This document shows, in pieces, positions 23,745 through 30,900 of a stretch of 49,327 bases of DNA; the first letter of the stretch is position 1, and the number at the start of each line of letters is the position of its first letter. Source of the DNA: Acidobacteriota bacterium (GTDB lineage: Bacteria > Acidobacteriota > Thermoanaerobaculia > Thermoanaerobaculales > Sulfomarinibacteraceae); the NCBI GenBank assembly GCA_013152925.1, contig JAADFK010000107.1:1-49327 (forward strand), written 5' to 3'. Under the pieces are notes generated by a model. That model was not told the origin of the DNA and made no database searches. It saw nothing but the letters and a program-made list of their open reading frames with translations. The position numbers and the translations under genes are program-made.

Positions 23745-24262
23745 CAGACGAACCCGACCCTCTCCAGCACGCTCCGGGCCACCTCCTCCGGCGTCTCGTC
23801 CCCACTCAGCTTCAGATGGATACACGCCCGCTCGTAGGCGGGACGCCGTGTCGCCATCAGGCGGCTGGCGGCCTCGGGCGAGCCGAACTTGGGCCGATCG
23901 AGGTTCTTCCCGGGCAGACGGGCCATCAAGGCGCTCCACTCCACGTCGAGAAACACGGTCACGCCCTCCGCCTCCTCGATGATCCTGCGGTTCCGAGCGC
24001 TGCAGAAAGTCCCGCCTCCGGTGGCCACCACGACCCGTGGCATGGCCGCCACCCTGAGGAGCTGACGGGATTCCTCTTCCCGGAAGGCGGGTTCCCCACG
24101 GTGGGAGAAGATCTCCGCGATCGTGGCGCGCCCCAGGGCCTCGGTGATGGCGGCATCGAGATCGACAAACGGTACTCCCAGAGCTCCGGCCAGGACCCTG
24201 CCCACGGCGGTCTTGCCGCATCCCATGAACCCCACGAGAAAAATCCGGAGCTGCTCCCTCAT
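23744..24262 (-). CDS. aroK: Shikimate kinase
   Basis: A 172-residue P-loop kinase that phosphorylates shikimate with ATP in chorismate synthesis. Walker A is FMGCGKTAVG near residue 10-19. The VDLDAAITEALG segment holds the shikimate-binding Asp, FREEESRQLL the Arg/Glu pair, and VVATGGGTF the shikimate site. DRPKFGSP carries the adenine-contacting Arg of the lid. The ATG at 24262 lacks a good Shine-Dalgarno but follows accC by about 60 bases; upstream residues read as non-coding. It is coupled to the phosphoesterase downstream. Confidence 0.93.
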   Translation of the reverse strand: MREQLRIFLVGFMGCGKTAVGRVLAGALGVPFVDLDAAITEALGRATIAEIFSHRGEPAFREEESRQLLRVAAMPRVVVATGGGTFCSARNRRIIEEAEGVTVFLDVEWSALMARLPGKNLDRPKFGSPEAASRLMATRRPAYERACIHLKLSGDETPEEVARSVLERVGFV

Positions 24263-24323
24263 GGTAGCACCGGTGGCACCGCCGGCGCCCGATCGAACAC
24301 CGCCGCCGGGTTGCTGTATCCCG

Positions 24324-25670
24324 TCATCCCTCTCGGAGGTACCGCGCCATGAAGTGCGTGTCCAGGCGCCCCTCGATAAAGTCGAGGTCGTCCAGGATCC
24401 TCCGGTGCAATCTCGCAGAGGTCTGAATCCCCTCCACGCGCAGCATGTCCAGAGCTCTGCGGCCGCGAACAATGGCCTCCTCGCGATCCTTGCCGTGGAC
24501 GATCAGCTTGGCGATCAGGCTGTCGTAGTAGGGGGGAATGGAATACCCGGCGTACAGGTGCGTGTCCACCCGGACGCCCGGTCCGCCCGGCAGGACCAGG
24601 CGCCGTACGACGCCCGGCGACGGCGCAAAGCTGTCGGGGTCCTCGGCGTTGATGCGGAACTCGATGGCGTGCCCGCGGATGGGCACCGCCTTGCGCGGTG
24701 GAAGGGTCATGCGCTCGCCAGCAGCGATCCGCAGCTGCTCCTTGAGGAGATCGACACCGGTGACCATCTCCGTCACGGGATGCTCCACCTGGATCCGCGT
24801 GTTCATCTCCATGAAATGGTACGAGCCGTCCTCCGAGAGCAGGAATTCCACGGTACCGGCCGAGACGTAACGCGCCGCCCTCGCGGCCGCCACCGCCGCC
24901 TTCCCCATCTCGGCCCGCTGCTCCGGGCTCAACGCCACCGAGGGCGCCTCCTCCAAGAGCTTCTGATGGCGGCGCTGGATGGAACACTCCCGTTCCCCCA
25001 GGTGAACCACCCGGCCATGGGTGTCGGCCAGAATCTGGAACTCGATGTGGCGCGGTCTCTCCAGGTACTTTTCCAGGTAGACCGAGGGGTCCCCGAAGGC
25101 TCGTTCCGCCTCGGTTCGCGCGGTATCGAAGGCCGCGCGGAGCTCCCGCTCGTCGAAGGCCAGCCGCATCCCCCGGCCGCCGCCACCGGCCGAGGCCTTG
25201 AGGATGACGGGGTAGCCGATCTCCCCGGCCAGGCGCAACGCCTCACTGCGTCCCTGGAGGGGCTCCTTGGACCCCGGCAGGATGGGGACGCCGGCCGCCG
25301 AGACGGCGGCGCGCGCGGCGGACTTGTTGCCCATGAGGCGGATGGCCTCGGGGGGCGGACCGACGAAGGTCAGGCCGCAGTCGCGGACGATTTCGGCGAA
25401 GTGGGCGTTCTCCGCCAGGAAGCCGTAGCCCGGATGTACGGCGTCCGCCCCGGTGATCTCCGCCGCCGCAATGACGGCCGAGATGTTGAGGTAGCTCGTG
25501 TTGGCGTAGGGTCCGCCGATACAGACGGACTCGTCGGCCATCTCCACGTGGAGACACTCGCGATCCGCCTCGGAGTGGACGGCCACGGTCCGGATGTCGA
25601 GCTCACGGCAAGCAGCGATGATCCGCACCGCAATCTCGCCGCGGTTGGCGATGAGAACCTTCCGCAACAT
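24324..25670 (-). CDS. accC: Acetyl-CoA carboxylase, biotin carboxylase subunit
   Basis: A 448-residue ATP-grasp enzyme that carboxylates the biotin on AccB with bicarbonate and ATP, the first step of fatty acid synthesis. The N-terminus is [15 protein letters not shown]. The glycine-rich ATP loop is [14 protein letters not shown] (about residue 162), REMFLEKYL is replaced by [14 protein letters not shown], and the active-site block is [16 protein letters not shown] (about 280-295). A FRINAEDP segment follows. The length is normal. It starts three bases after the accB stop with no separate ribosome site, so it depends on coupling. Confidence 0.97.
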   Translation of the reverse strand: MLRKVLIANRGEIAVRIIAACRELDIRTVAVHSEADRECLHVEMADESVCIGGPYANTSYLNISAVIAAAEITGADAVHPGYGFLAENAHFAEIVRDCGLTFVGPPPEAIRLMGNKSAARAAVSAAGVPILPGSKEPLQGRSEALRLAGEIGYPVILKASAGGGGRGMRLAFDERELRAAFDTARTEAERAFGDPSVYLEKYLERPRHIEFQILADTHGRVVHLGERECSIQRRHQKLLEEAPSVALSPEQRAEMGKAAVAAARAARYVSAGTVEFLLSEDGSYHFMEMNTRIQVEHPVTEMVTGVDLLKEQLRIAAGERMTLPPRKAVPIRGHAIEFRINAEDPDSFAPSPGVVRRLVLPGGPGVRVDTHLYAGYSIPPYYDSLIAKLIVHGKDREEAIVRGRRALDMLRVEGIQTSARLHRRILDDLDFIEGRLDTHFMARYLREG

Positions 25671-25673
25671 CGT

Positions 25674-26183
25674 TCAGGCCGGCTGGATGGCGAAGAGGCG
25701 CTCCCCGAACTCCACGGGTTGCGCATTCTCCGGGAAGACCTTGACGATGGTCCCGGAACGGTCGGACTCGATCTCGTTCATCAGCTTCATGGCCTCGACG
25801 ATGCAGAGAACCTGCCCCTTCTCCACGAAATCGCCCACCTTGACGTAGGGATCAGCGTCGGGGTTCGGGGCCCGGTAGAAGGTGCCGACGATGGGCGAGG
25901 TGACGTAGTGAAGACCGTCCTCACCGCCTTCCACCGGCGGCGTCCCCTCCTCGGCAACCGCGGGGGGCGCGCCCAGGCCGTCGGGGGCCGGCACCAGGCC
26001 CGCCGGGGATGCCGGCATCGCCTGGACCACCGGTACCGCTGGAGCTGGCGCTCCCGGCTGCGCGACCGTCCCACCGGCTCCCTCGATCTTCAACCGGCTC
26101 CCACCGTGCTCGACCTCGATGGCGGCGACTCCCGTCGACGCGACCAGACGGATCAACTCACAGATCTCCTCGAACTTGAACAT
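25674..26183 (-). CDS. accB: Biotin carboxyl carrier protein of acetyl-CoA carboxylase
   Basis: A 169-residue biotin carrier. An N-terminal helix binds AccC (FKFEEICELIRLVASTGV). A proline/alanine-rich linker spans about residues 38-85. The biotinyl domain follows from about residue 90: YVTSPIVGTFYRAPNPDADPYV, VGDFVEKGQVLCIVEAMKLMNEI with the biotinylated Lys in EAMKLM, and GTIVKVFPENAQPVEFGE. The length and layout are typical. GGGAG lies ahead of the ATG. It sits between the roadblock gene and accC; the elongation factor P gene often found upstream of accB is replaced here by the TPR and roadblock genes. Confidence 0.95.
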   Translation of the reverse strand: MFKFEEICELIRLVASTGVAAIEVEHGGSRLKIEGAGGTVAQPGAPAPAVPVVQAMPASPAGLVPAPDGLGAPPAVAEEGTPPVEGGEDGLHYVTSPIVGTFYRAPNPDADPYVKVGDFVEKGQVLCIVEAMKLMNEIESDRSGTIVKVFPENAQPVEFGERLFAIQPA

Positions 26184-26197
26184 CCAGTGGCTCCCAA

Positions 26198-26551
26198 TCA
26201 GACGAAGTCAGCCCGCAGCCTCTCGGCCGCGACCCGCGAGAGGAACCTGGCTTTCCCGACAAGACCGCCGGATTCCATCTGCAGCAGTATAAAGTACCCT
26301 TCGCCGATCAGAGTCAAGACGGTGGCGGAGTCCTGCGTCTCCACGGTCAGCTGGCGCACCTCGCCGTGATCCAGCTCCCGTTCGGCCTGGGCCATCTCCC
26401 GGAGGATGGCGGCGAACTCGGCCCCGGTTTCCTCGATGGAGGCCTCTGCCGCCACCGTGACCACGGGAATCCCGTCCGGATCCACGATGCCGCCCCCCAC
26501 CACACCGGGACACTCGTCCACGAGCCTGGCGACCGTCGCTTCAAAACTCAT
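26198..26551 (-). CDS. Roadblock/LC7-domain protein
   Basis: A 117-residue single-domain protein of the roadblock/LC7 type. The N-terminal helix is followed by ECPGVVGGGIVDPDGIPVVTV, the family's first strands. A middle amphipathic helix (EFAAILREMAQAEREL) is followed by LTVETQDSATVLTLIGEGYFILLQME. Such proteins regulate small GTPases (MglB acts on MglA) or act as scaffolds in motility and division, but no MglA is nearby. The ATG overlaps the stop of the preceding TPR frame (ATGA), so the two proteins are made together and may interact. The gap of 14 bases to accB suggests co-transcription. Confidence 0.83.
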   Translation of the reverse strand: MSFEATVARLVDECPGVVGGGIVDPDGIPVVTVAAEASIEETGAEFAAILREMAQAERELDHGEVRQLTVETQDSATVLTLIGEGYFILLQMESGGLVGKARFLSRVAAERLRADFV

Positions 26552-27468
26552 GAAACCCCCGCTCCCGCGGCCCGGCGCAACCGGCCGAGCCAGCTCTCGA
26601 GAATCTCGATCTTCCGGTGGGCACGACCTGCCGGGGTTCCCGCCGCCTCGGAACGCCTCCGGGCCACGGTTTCCAGGACTTCCTGCGCCGGTCCTGAGTC
26701 CGGGTTGCGTTCCAGCACAGCCCGCGCCGTCTTCTCGGCCAGTGGCAGGTCCCCCTGCTCCAGGGCGAGCCGCGCCAGAGTCGCCGTCGGCAGTGGAATC
26801 TCGCCGGCCGTGGCACCGGCCCCGGGCTCGGGCGGCACCACCTCTTCGGGCACCCCGGGAAGCTCGACGGTCTCGGCGGCCTCGAGCTCTCCGGCCTCCG
26901 GCCCCCCGGCCATGGCCGCGACGGCGCTCTCAGGTACCAAGGGTGCCTCGACTTCGGCCTCGGGCTGCTGCTCCGAGGGTTCCTCCTCGACCGGGAGGAC
27001 CTCCTCCGGCACCTTCACCTCGGCCTCGGACAGCTCCTGCGGGGTTTCTCCCTCGACCGGGGGCGCCTCCTGTGGCCCCCCGCCCTCGGCCTGGGGCAGC
27101 TCCTCCGGCGCTCCGACATCCGCGACGGGGAACGCCACCGGGTGCGCGGCCCAGGCTTCGAAGACGGCAGATGCCGTTTCGGGCCCGGACGGCTCCAACT
27201 CTTCGGGCGGTGGAGCCTCTTTCACCGGCGCCTCCCCCTCGGAAACGGAGACCGTGGCGAAAACGTCTTCGCCCGTGACGAAGACCCCGGTATCACCCCG
27301 CGGAGCCACCGACCACGGATCCTCCTCAGAGACGAAGGCCAGCGACCGGCTCCTCGGAACGGCGGCCGGGAGCACCGGCGATGAATCCACGGCGATGGGC
27401 TCCTCCACCGGTCCGTTCTCGCCCCCAGGTTCCGTCTCGGGACCGCCGGCCTCCGGCGACCTGGCCTT
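26548..27468 (-). pseudogene. TPR-protein gene, C-terminal part in a shifted frame
   Basis: This frame is the natural continuation of the TPR gene beginning at 27922, but it lies one frame away. It opens in a Pro/Glu-rich stretch (GGPETEPGGENGPVEEP), stays acidic and low-complexity for about 190 residues, and ends with a helical TPR-like region (LARLALEQGDLPLAEKTARA) and a basic tail. The two frames change composition together between about 27430 and 27470. The observed sequence behaves as if one base is extra (or two are missing). The stop overlaps the roadblock start, which shows this frame is the authentic end. It may be a recent pseudogene, a sequencing or assembly error, or a +1 shift; sequence alone cannot say which. 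Confidence 0.6.
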
Positions 27469-27922
27469 CAGCGCCCGCCGGCCCCTCAGGGAGGGTCTTC
27501 TCGCCAGCGGATGTCTTCGGCTCCAGGTGACTCCTGGCCTCCTCGGCCTCGCTCGCCAGCTCCTCGTCGGAGGGTACCAGCGCGGCGGCAAGATCCAGTG
27601 CCTCGGCCGCCTGCGGCCAGTCCCCAACGCGCGCCGCCGCGCGGCCCAGCATGGTGGCCGCGACGGCGTTCTGCCGATCGAGCTCCAGGGCCCGGGAGAA
27701 GGCGGAACGCGACTCGTCAAAGCGCTCCGCCTGGAAGAGCGCCCGGCCGAGCGACACCCACGCCGCCACGTACTCGGGATGGTGCTCCAGGCCCGCCCGG
27801 AGGACCTCGACGGCTTCGTTGAGCTCACCCTGGCGGCGCAGCAGCTCCCCCAGTTGATAGAAATGCCGCGAGGAGGGATCCTCGCGCAGCTGAAAACGGA
27901 GTTGCTCGATGCGATAGTCCAT
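27326..27922 (-). CDS. TPR-repeat protein, N-terminal part (frameshifted)
   Basis: Residues 1 to about 110 are clean TPR helices (FYQLGELLRRQGELNEAVEV, then AWVSLGRALFQAERFDESRS and MLGRAAARVGDWPQAAEALD), followed by a short acidic linker. After about residue 150 the frame turns into Gly/Arg-rich nonsense (GGRRSRDGTWGRERTGG) and stops at 27326, while the adjacent frame carries Pro/Glu-rich coding sequence. The start at 27922 is ATG (residues MDYRIEQLRFQL). It has no Shine-Dalgarno and directly follows the U-tract of a strong terminator. Intact, it would be a cytoplasmic scaffold of about 450 residues made with the roadblock protein. Confidence 0.65.
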   Translation of the reverse strand: MDYRIEQLRFQLREDPSSRHFYQLGELLRRQGELNEAVEVLRAGLEHHPEYVAAWVSLGRALFQAERFDESRSAFSRALELDRQNAVAATMLGRAAARVGDWPQAAEALDLAAALVPSDEELASEAEEARSHLEPKTSAGEKTLPEGPAGAEGQVAGGRRSRDGTWGRERTGGGAHRRGFIAGAPGRRSEEPVAGLRL

Positions 27923-27927
27923 AAATG

Positions 27928-27966
27928 AAGAAAAACGGGGCGGGCGGCACCACGGCCACCCGCCCC
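27928..27966 (-). terminator. Rho-independent terminator after the pil/lipoprotein operon
   Basis: On the minus strand GGGGCGGGTGGC (27966-27955) pairs with GCCGCCCGCCCC (27948-27937) around a 6-base loop: 12 base pairs with one G-U. GTTTTTCTT follows. It lies 12-50 bases past the stop of the IPT lipoprotein gene. The U-tract ends about six bases before the TPR ATG at 27922. Confidence 0.85.
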
Positions 27967-27977
27967 CGGTTCTTGGA

Positions 27978-30329
27978 TCAGATCCCGTTTCCCGTCAGAT
28001 TGACGTTCACCGTTGGCGTGTCGGGATCGTTGGAATTGACTTCCACCGTGGCGCTCTTCATCCCGGTCGATGTCGGGCAGAAGTCCACCGCAACATCGAC
28101 AGAATCGTTTGGCGCCAGCGTACCTCCCGGGGTGCCCGGGGAGAGATGGAACTGATCGCTGTTGACACCGATCAGGTCGGCATTCCAGATGAGGTATGCC
28201 GTACCAACGTTGGTGATCCTGAAGGTCTGCTGGTCACAGTTGCCACCCTGGTCGTCCGCGACCGTGTTGTTAAAGGTGACATCGATCGGCGCAACGAGAA
28301 TGTGCGGGATCCTGCAAGTGGTGTCGTATGGCTCGTAGGACAACCCGCCAGGAAGCGTGGCCGAACAATTCGCCGCGACACTGGTGACGGTAACCGGTAC
28401 GGCCGTCGCCACGTCCTGGATGCCGACGCCGTTCGTCCCACACGCGCTCGTGTCGTATGCCAAGCCGATGTCGAGTGGCCCGATGGCGTGCCGGACACCC
28501 GTCAGGGTGATCGTGTTCTCGTCCACCAGGGTGACGGTCACGCCGGTGGTCGAGCTCGTACCCTCCGTGAAAACCAGCCCGTTGATCGAAACGCTGACGG
28601 GCGAGTGGAAGTTGCGTCCGTTGATGGTCAACTCGTCGATATCGACACTGTCGGCATCGGGTGGCCCAACGATGGCTGGATCAACCGACAAGACCAGGGG
28701 CGTGATTCCCCGGTACTTGTACTGGCCGCCCTCGGTCTTGGCGTTGCTGTCGGTCAGGGTGACCCTGAAGGCGGCGACGATGTCTCCGCACTGCGGGGGC
28801 TCCACCGCGGGCATCTTGACCACCAGCTCGGCCCCGGACACCGAGACCACCTCGGTCCGCATGGGCGGGGTACCGTGGAGGTAATCAACCCACAGAGGCG
28901 AACGGAAGCCGGAGCCGAAGATGGTCACCAGGTTGTTGCCCTCCATGGGACCCTCGGTGGGCGTGTTGCCGGAGATGAACAGCGCCTCGCCGTAGGTGAA
29001 GGCCGCGGCCAGGGTATCGGAGAGCCCGGCCTCGATGTTGGTCACCTTGATGCTGACGGCGATGGGCGGTGTCAGGTTCCCGGCGCCCACGTCGTCGGTG
29101 ATGTCCGGGCTGAGGCAGACAATCTCGTACTGATTGACGGAGATGATCTGTGCCTCGTGGTCGCTGATACTTCCACCGCCGAAGATCACCTGTACCGGCA
29201 TCTGGAAGCCGCTGCTTGGGGTGTGCTCGGCGAAGATGGTAACCTGCGTTCCACCCTCGATGGGCCCGAAGTTGGGCGAGACCGTAGAGATCTTCGGCGT
29301 CAGCTGGTCGGCGGTGAAGACGAAGGCGTTATCCTTCGACACGGTCTTCTCGTTGCCGGTGCCGGCCTGGTTGACCAGGGTGACCTTGGCCACCAGGTCC
29401 TCGGTGATGGGTTGCGCCGAGATCTGGGGCGTGATCACCTGGACCTGACGCCCGTCGTCGGAGACCGTGACGCCGGTGGCCTCGACGGTTCCCAGGTTGG
29501 TGGTGAACTGCACCCGGACGGGCGCCTTGAAGTTCTGGCCGAATACCGTCACCTGGTCGCCGCCCCGCGGCGAGCCGTGATCGGGGAAGAGCTGGTAGAT
29601 CTCCGGGAGTCCGGAGGTGGGCGTGAAGGTGAAGCCGTTGGGCACCGTCACCGACTGCTCGGTGGGCGTTCCCACGCCTCGCCTGACGACAACGTCCGAG
29701 CCCCATGTCTTGGTCGGGTCGGCCGCGGTAATCTTGGGCGTCACCACCTGCACCGAGCTGCCGCTGGCATCGACGTTGAGCACGTTGGCGGCGTAGAGCA
29801 CGCCATCGACGTTGAAGCTGACCTCAACCGGTGTGCCGATGTTCTTGCCGTAGATGGTCACCTGTGCGCCGCCATCGAGGCTACCCTGGGCCGGCACAAT
29901 GTTGAAGATCTCCAGCTTGTCGGTGGTGTCAGGGTTCTTGACCTTGATGTTGATCTGGCTCTTGACGGTGAAGACGGAGGCCTGAATGATGTAGCTGCCC
30001 GCTTGCGGCGCCGTGAAGTACACGCCCGCCTTGCCGCCGCTGGTGGCGACCACGGCCTCGTTGGTTCCCGTGGCCGTGAACACGCCGCCGGTGCTGCAGA
30101 GGAAGTTGACCGCGGTGCCGTCCGGCGCGGTATCGCCATTCTGGGTCACGGTGGCGAGAACCAGGACCTGCTGGGTCGTCAGGATCTCACCCGCACCGGC
30201 CGAGATGGCGACGTTCCACGCGGTCGTGGGGGGCGTCGGTACGGGCGGCGGCGAGGAGCTGCTGCCGGAGCACCCGGCCATCAGCACGAGGCCGAGGAGA
30301 GCGGTATATGCGCTGAGCTTCTTGATCAC
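27978..30329 (-). CDS. IPT/TIG-repeat outer-membrane lipoprotein with C-terminal Hydin/ASPM-type domain
   Basis: A 783-residue lipoprotein. The lipobox is LGLVLMAGC near residue 20, followed by a Ser/Pro linker. An Ig-like domain (about 40-130) is followed by a series of about four or five IPT/TIG domains. Each starts with PxxGxxxGG, as in IVPAQGSLDGGAQVTIYGKN, LFPDHGSPRGGDQVTVFGQN and VSPNFGPIEGGTQVTIFAEH. About residues 680-783 form an ASPM/SPD-2/Hydin-like domain (FRITNVGTAYLIWNADLI, GTLAPNDSVDVAVDF). Such surface proteins often act in adhesion or pilus-linked roles. It lies directly after the small lipoprotein and pilQ. The start is GTG 30329 with GGGAGG before it. Confidence 0.85.
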   Translation of the reverse strand: MIKKLSAYTALLGLVLMAGCSGSSSSPPPVPTPPTTAWNVAISAGAGEILTTQQVLVLATVTQNGDTAPDGTAVNFLCSTGGVFTATGTNEAVVATSGGKAGVYFTAPQAGSYIIQASVFTVKSQINIKVKNPDTTDKLEIFNIVPAQGSLDGGAQVTIYGKNIGTPVEVSFNVDGVLYAANVLNVDASGSSVQVVTPKITAADPTKTWGSDVVVRRGVGTPTEQSVTVPNGFTFTPTSGLPEIYQLFPDHGSPRGGDQVTVFGQNFKAPVRVQFTTNLGTVEATGVTVSDDGRQVQVITPQISAQPITEDLVAKVTLVNQAGTGNEKTVSKDNAFVFTADQLTPKISTVSPNFGPIEGGTQVTIFAEHTPSSGFQMPVQVIFGGGSISDHEAQIISVNQYEIVCLSPDITDDVGAGNLTPPIAVSIKVTNIEAGLSDTLAAAFTYGEALFISGNTPTEGPMEGNNLVTIFGSGFRSPLWVDYLHGTPPMRTEVVSVSGAELVVKMPAVEPPQCGDIVAAFRVTLTDSNAKTEGGQYKYRGITPLVLSVDPAIVGPPDADSVDIDELTINGRNFHSPVSVSINGLVFTEGTSSTTGVTVTLVDENTITLTGVRHAIGPLDIGLAYDTSACGTNGVGIQDVATAVPVTVTSVAANCSATLPGGLSYEPYDTTCRIPHILVAPIDVTFNNTVADDQGGNCDQQTFRITNVGTAYLIWNADLIGVNSDQFHLSPGTPGGTLAPNDSVDVAVDFCPTSTGMKSATVEVNSNDPDTPTVNVNLTGNGI

Positions 30330-30341
30330 GGCCTACCTCCC

Positions 30342-30887
30342 TCAGTAGAAGAAGTTGAAGGCAAAGTTCGCGACGACCGAGATGGACTTGCCGCCCATGG
30401 TCGTACCGAAGATCTCAACCTTGATCGTTTCGCGGATGTTGGGCTGGCCCGTCTCGGGGTCGACCCCACCGTTTTCCGGGAAGAGGTACAGGAGGGGCGC
30501 CTGGCGGAAGTACTCCGCCGGATAGACCCTGTAATTCTCCAGAGCCGCGTTGTCGCCCGCCGGGATGTACACGTCGACGTCGTTGGTCCACTGGGGCCCG
30601 GCCTTGGTGCCGCCGTCGGTACGGTAGGGCGTGCTGACCCAGCGGGTCAGGCGCACGTCCTGGGCCGCGCTCACCGTGCCGGACGGGTTCTTGAGAAAGG
30701 ACTGGATGGTCATGTTCTCGATGGAGACGTCCGCCGTGTTTCGCACGCTGATGTCGGGGTTGTATTTCTCAATGTTGACCACGAGGTAGACCGACGGCTT
30801 GGTTTCGTTGAGGGTGCTGTTGCCACCGCAGGCCGCCATGCCCGCCGCCATCGCCAGCAGCACACCACACATGTACAGGCGTTTCAT
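30342..30887 (-). CDS. Small lipoprotein, unknown function, in the pil operon
   Basis: A 181-residue lipoprotein. The signal peptide (MKRLYMCGVLLAMAAGMAAC) ends in a lipobox with Cys about residue 20, then a Gly/Asn/Ser linker. The body has a DISVRNTADVSIENM strand region and ends in aromatic-rich strands (KSISVVANFAFNFFY), suggesting a beta-sandwich. I do not recognise the family. It starts 14 bases after pilQ, with GGGGGAGGG before its ATG, and ends 13 bases before the IPT lipoprotein, so it belongs to the pil transcript. It may help a pilus-associated outer-membrane assembly. Confidence 0.7.
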   Translation of the reverse strand: MKRLYMCGVLLAMAAGMAACGGNSTLNETKPSVYLVVNIEKYNPDISVRNTADVSIENMTIQSFLKNPSGTVSAAQDVRLTRWVSTPYRTDGGTKAGPQWTNDVDVYIPAGDNAALENYRVYPAEYFRQAPLLYLFPENGGVDPETGQPNIRETIKVEIFGTTMGGKSISVVANFAFNFFY

Positions 30888-30900
30888 GTATCCCTCCCCC

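Noticed and set aside
22978-23805. N-terminal extension of the HEAT fusion gene
   Set aside because: It runs through the phosphoesterase gene; the signal peptide starts at ATG 22977 after GGAGGAAGC.
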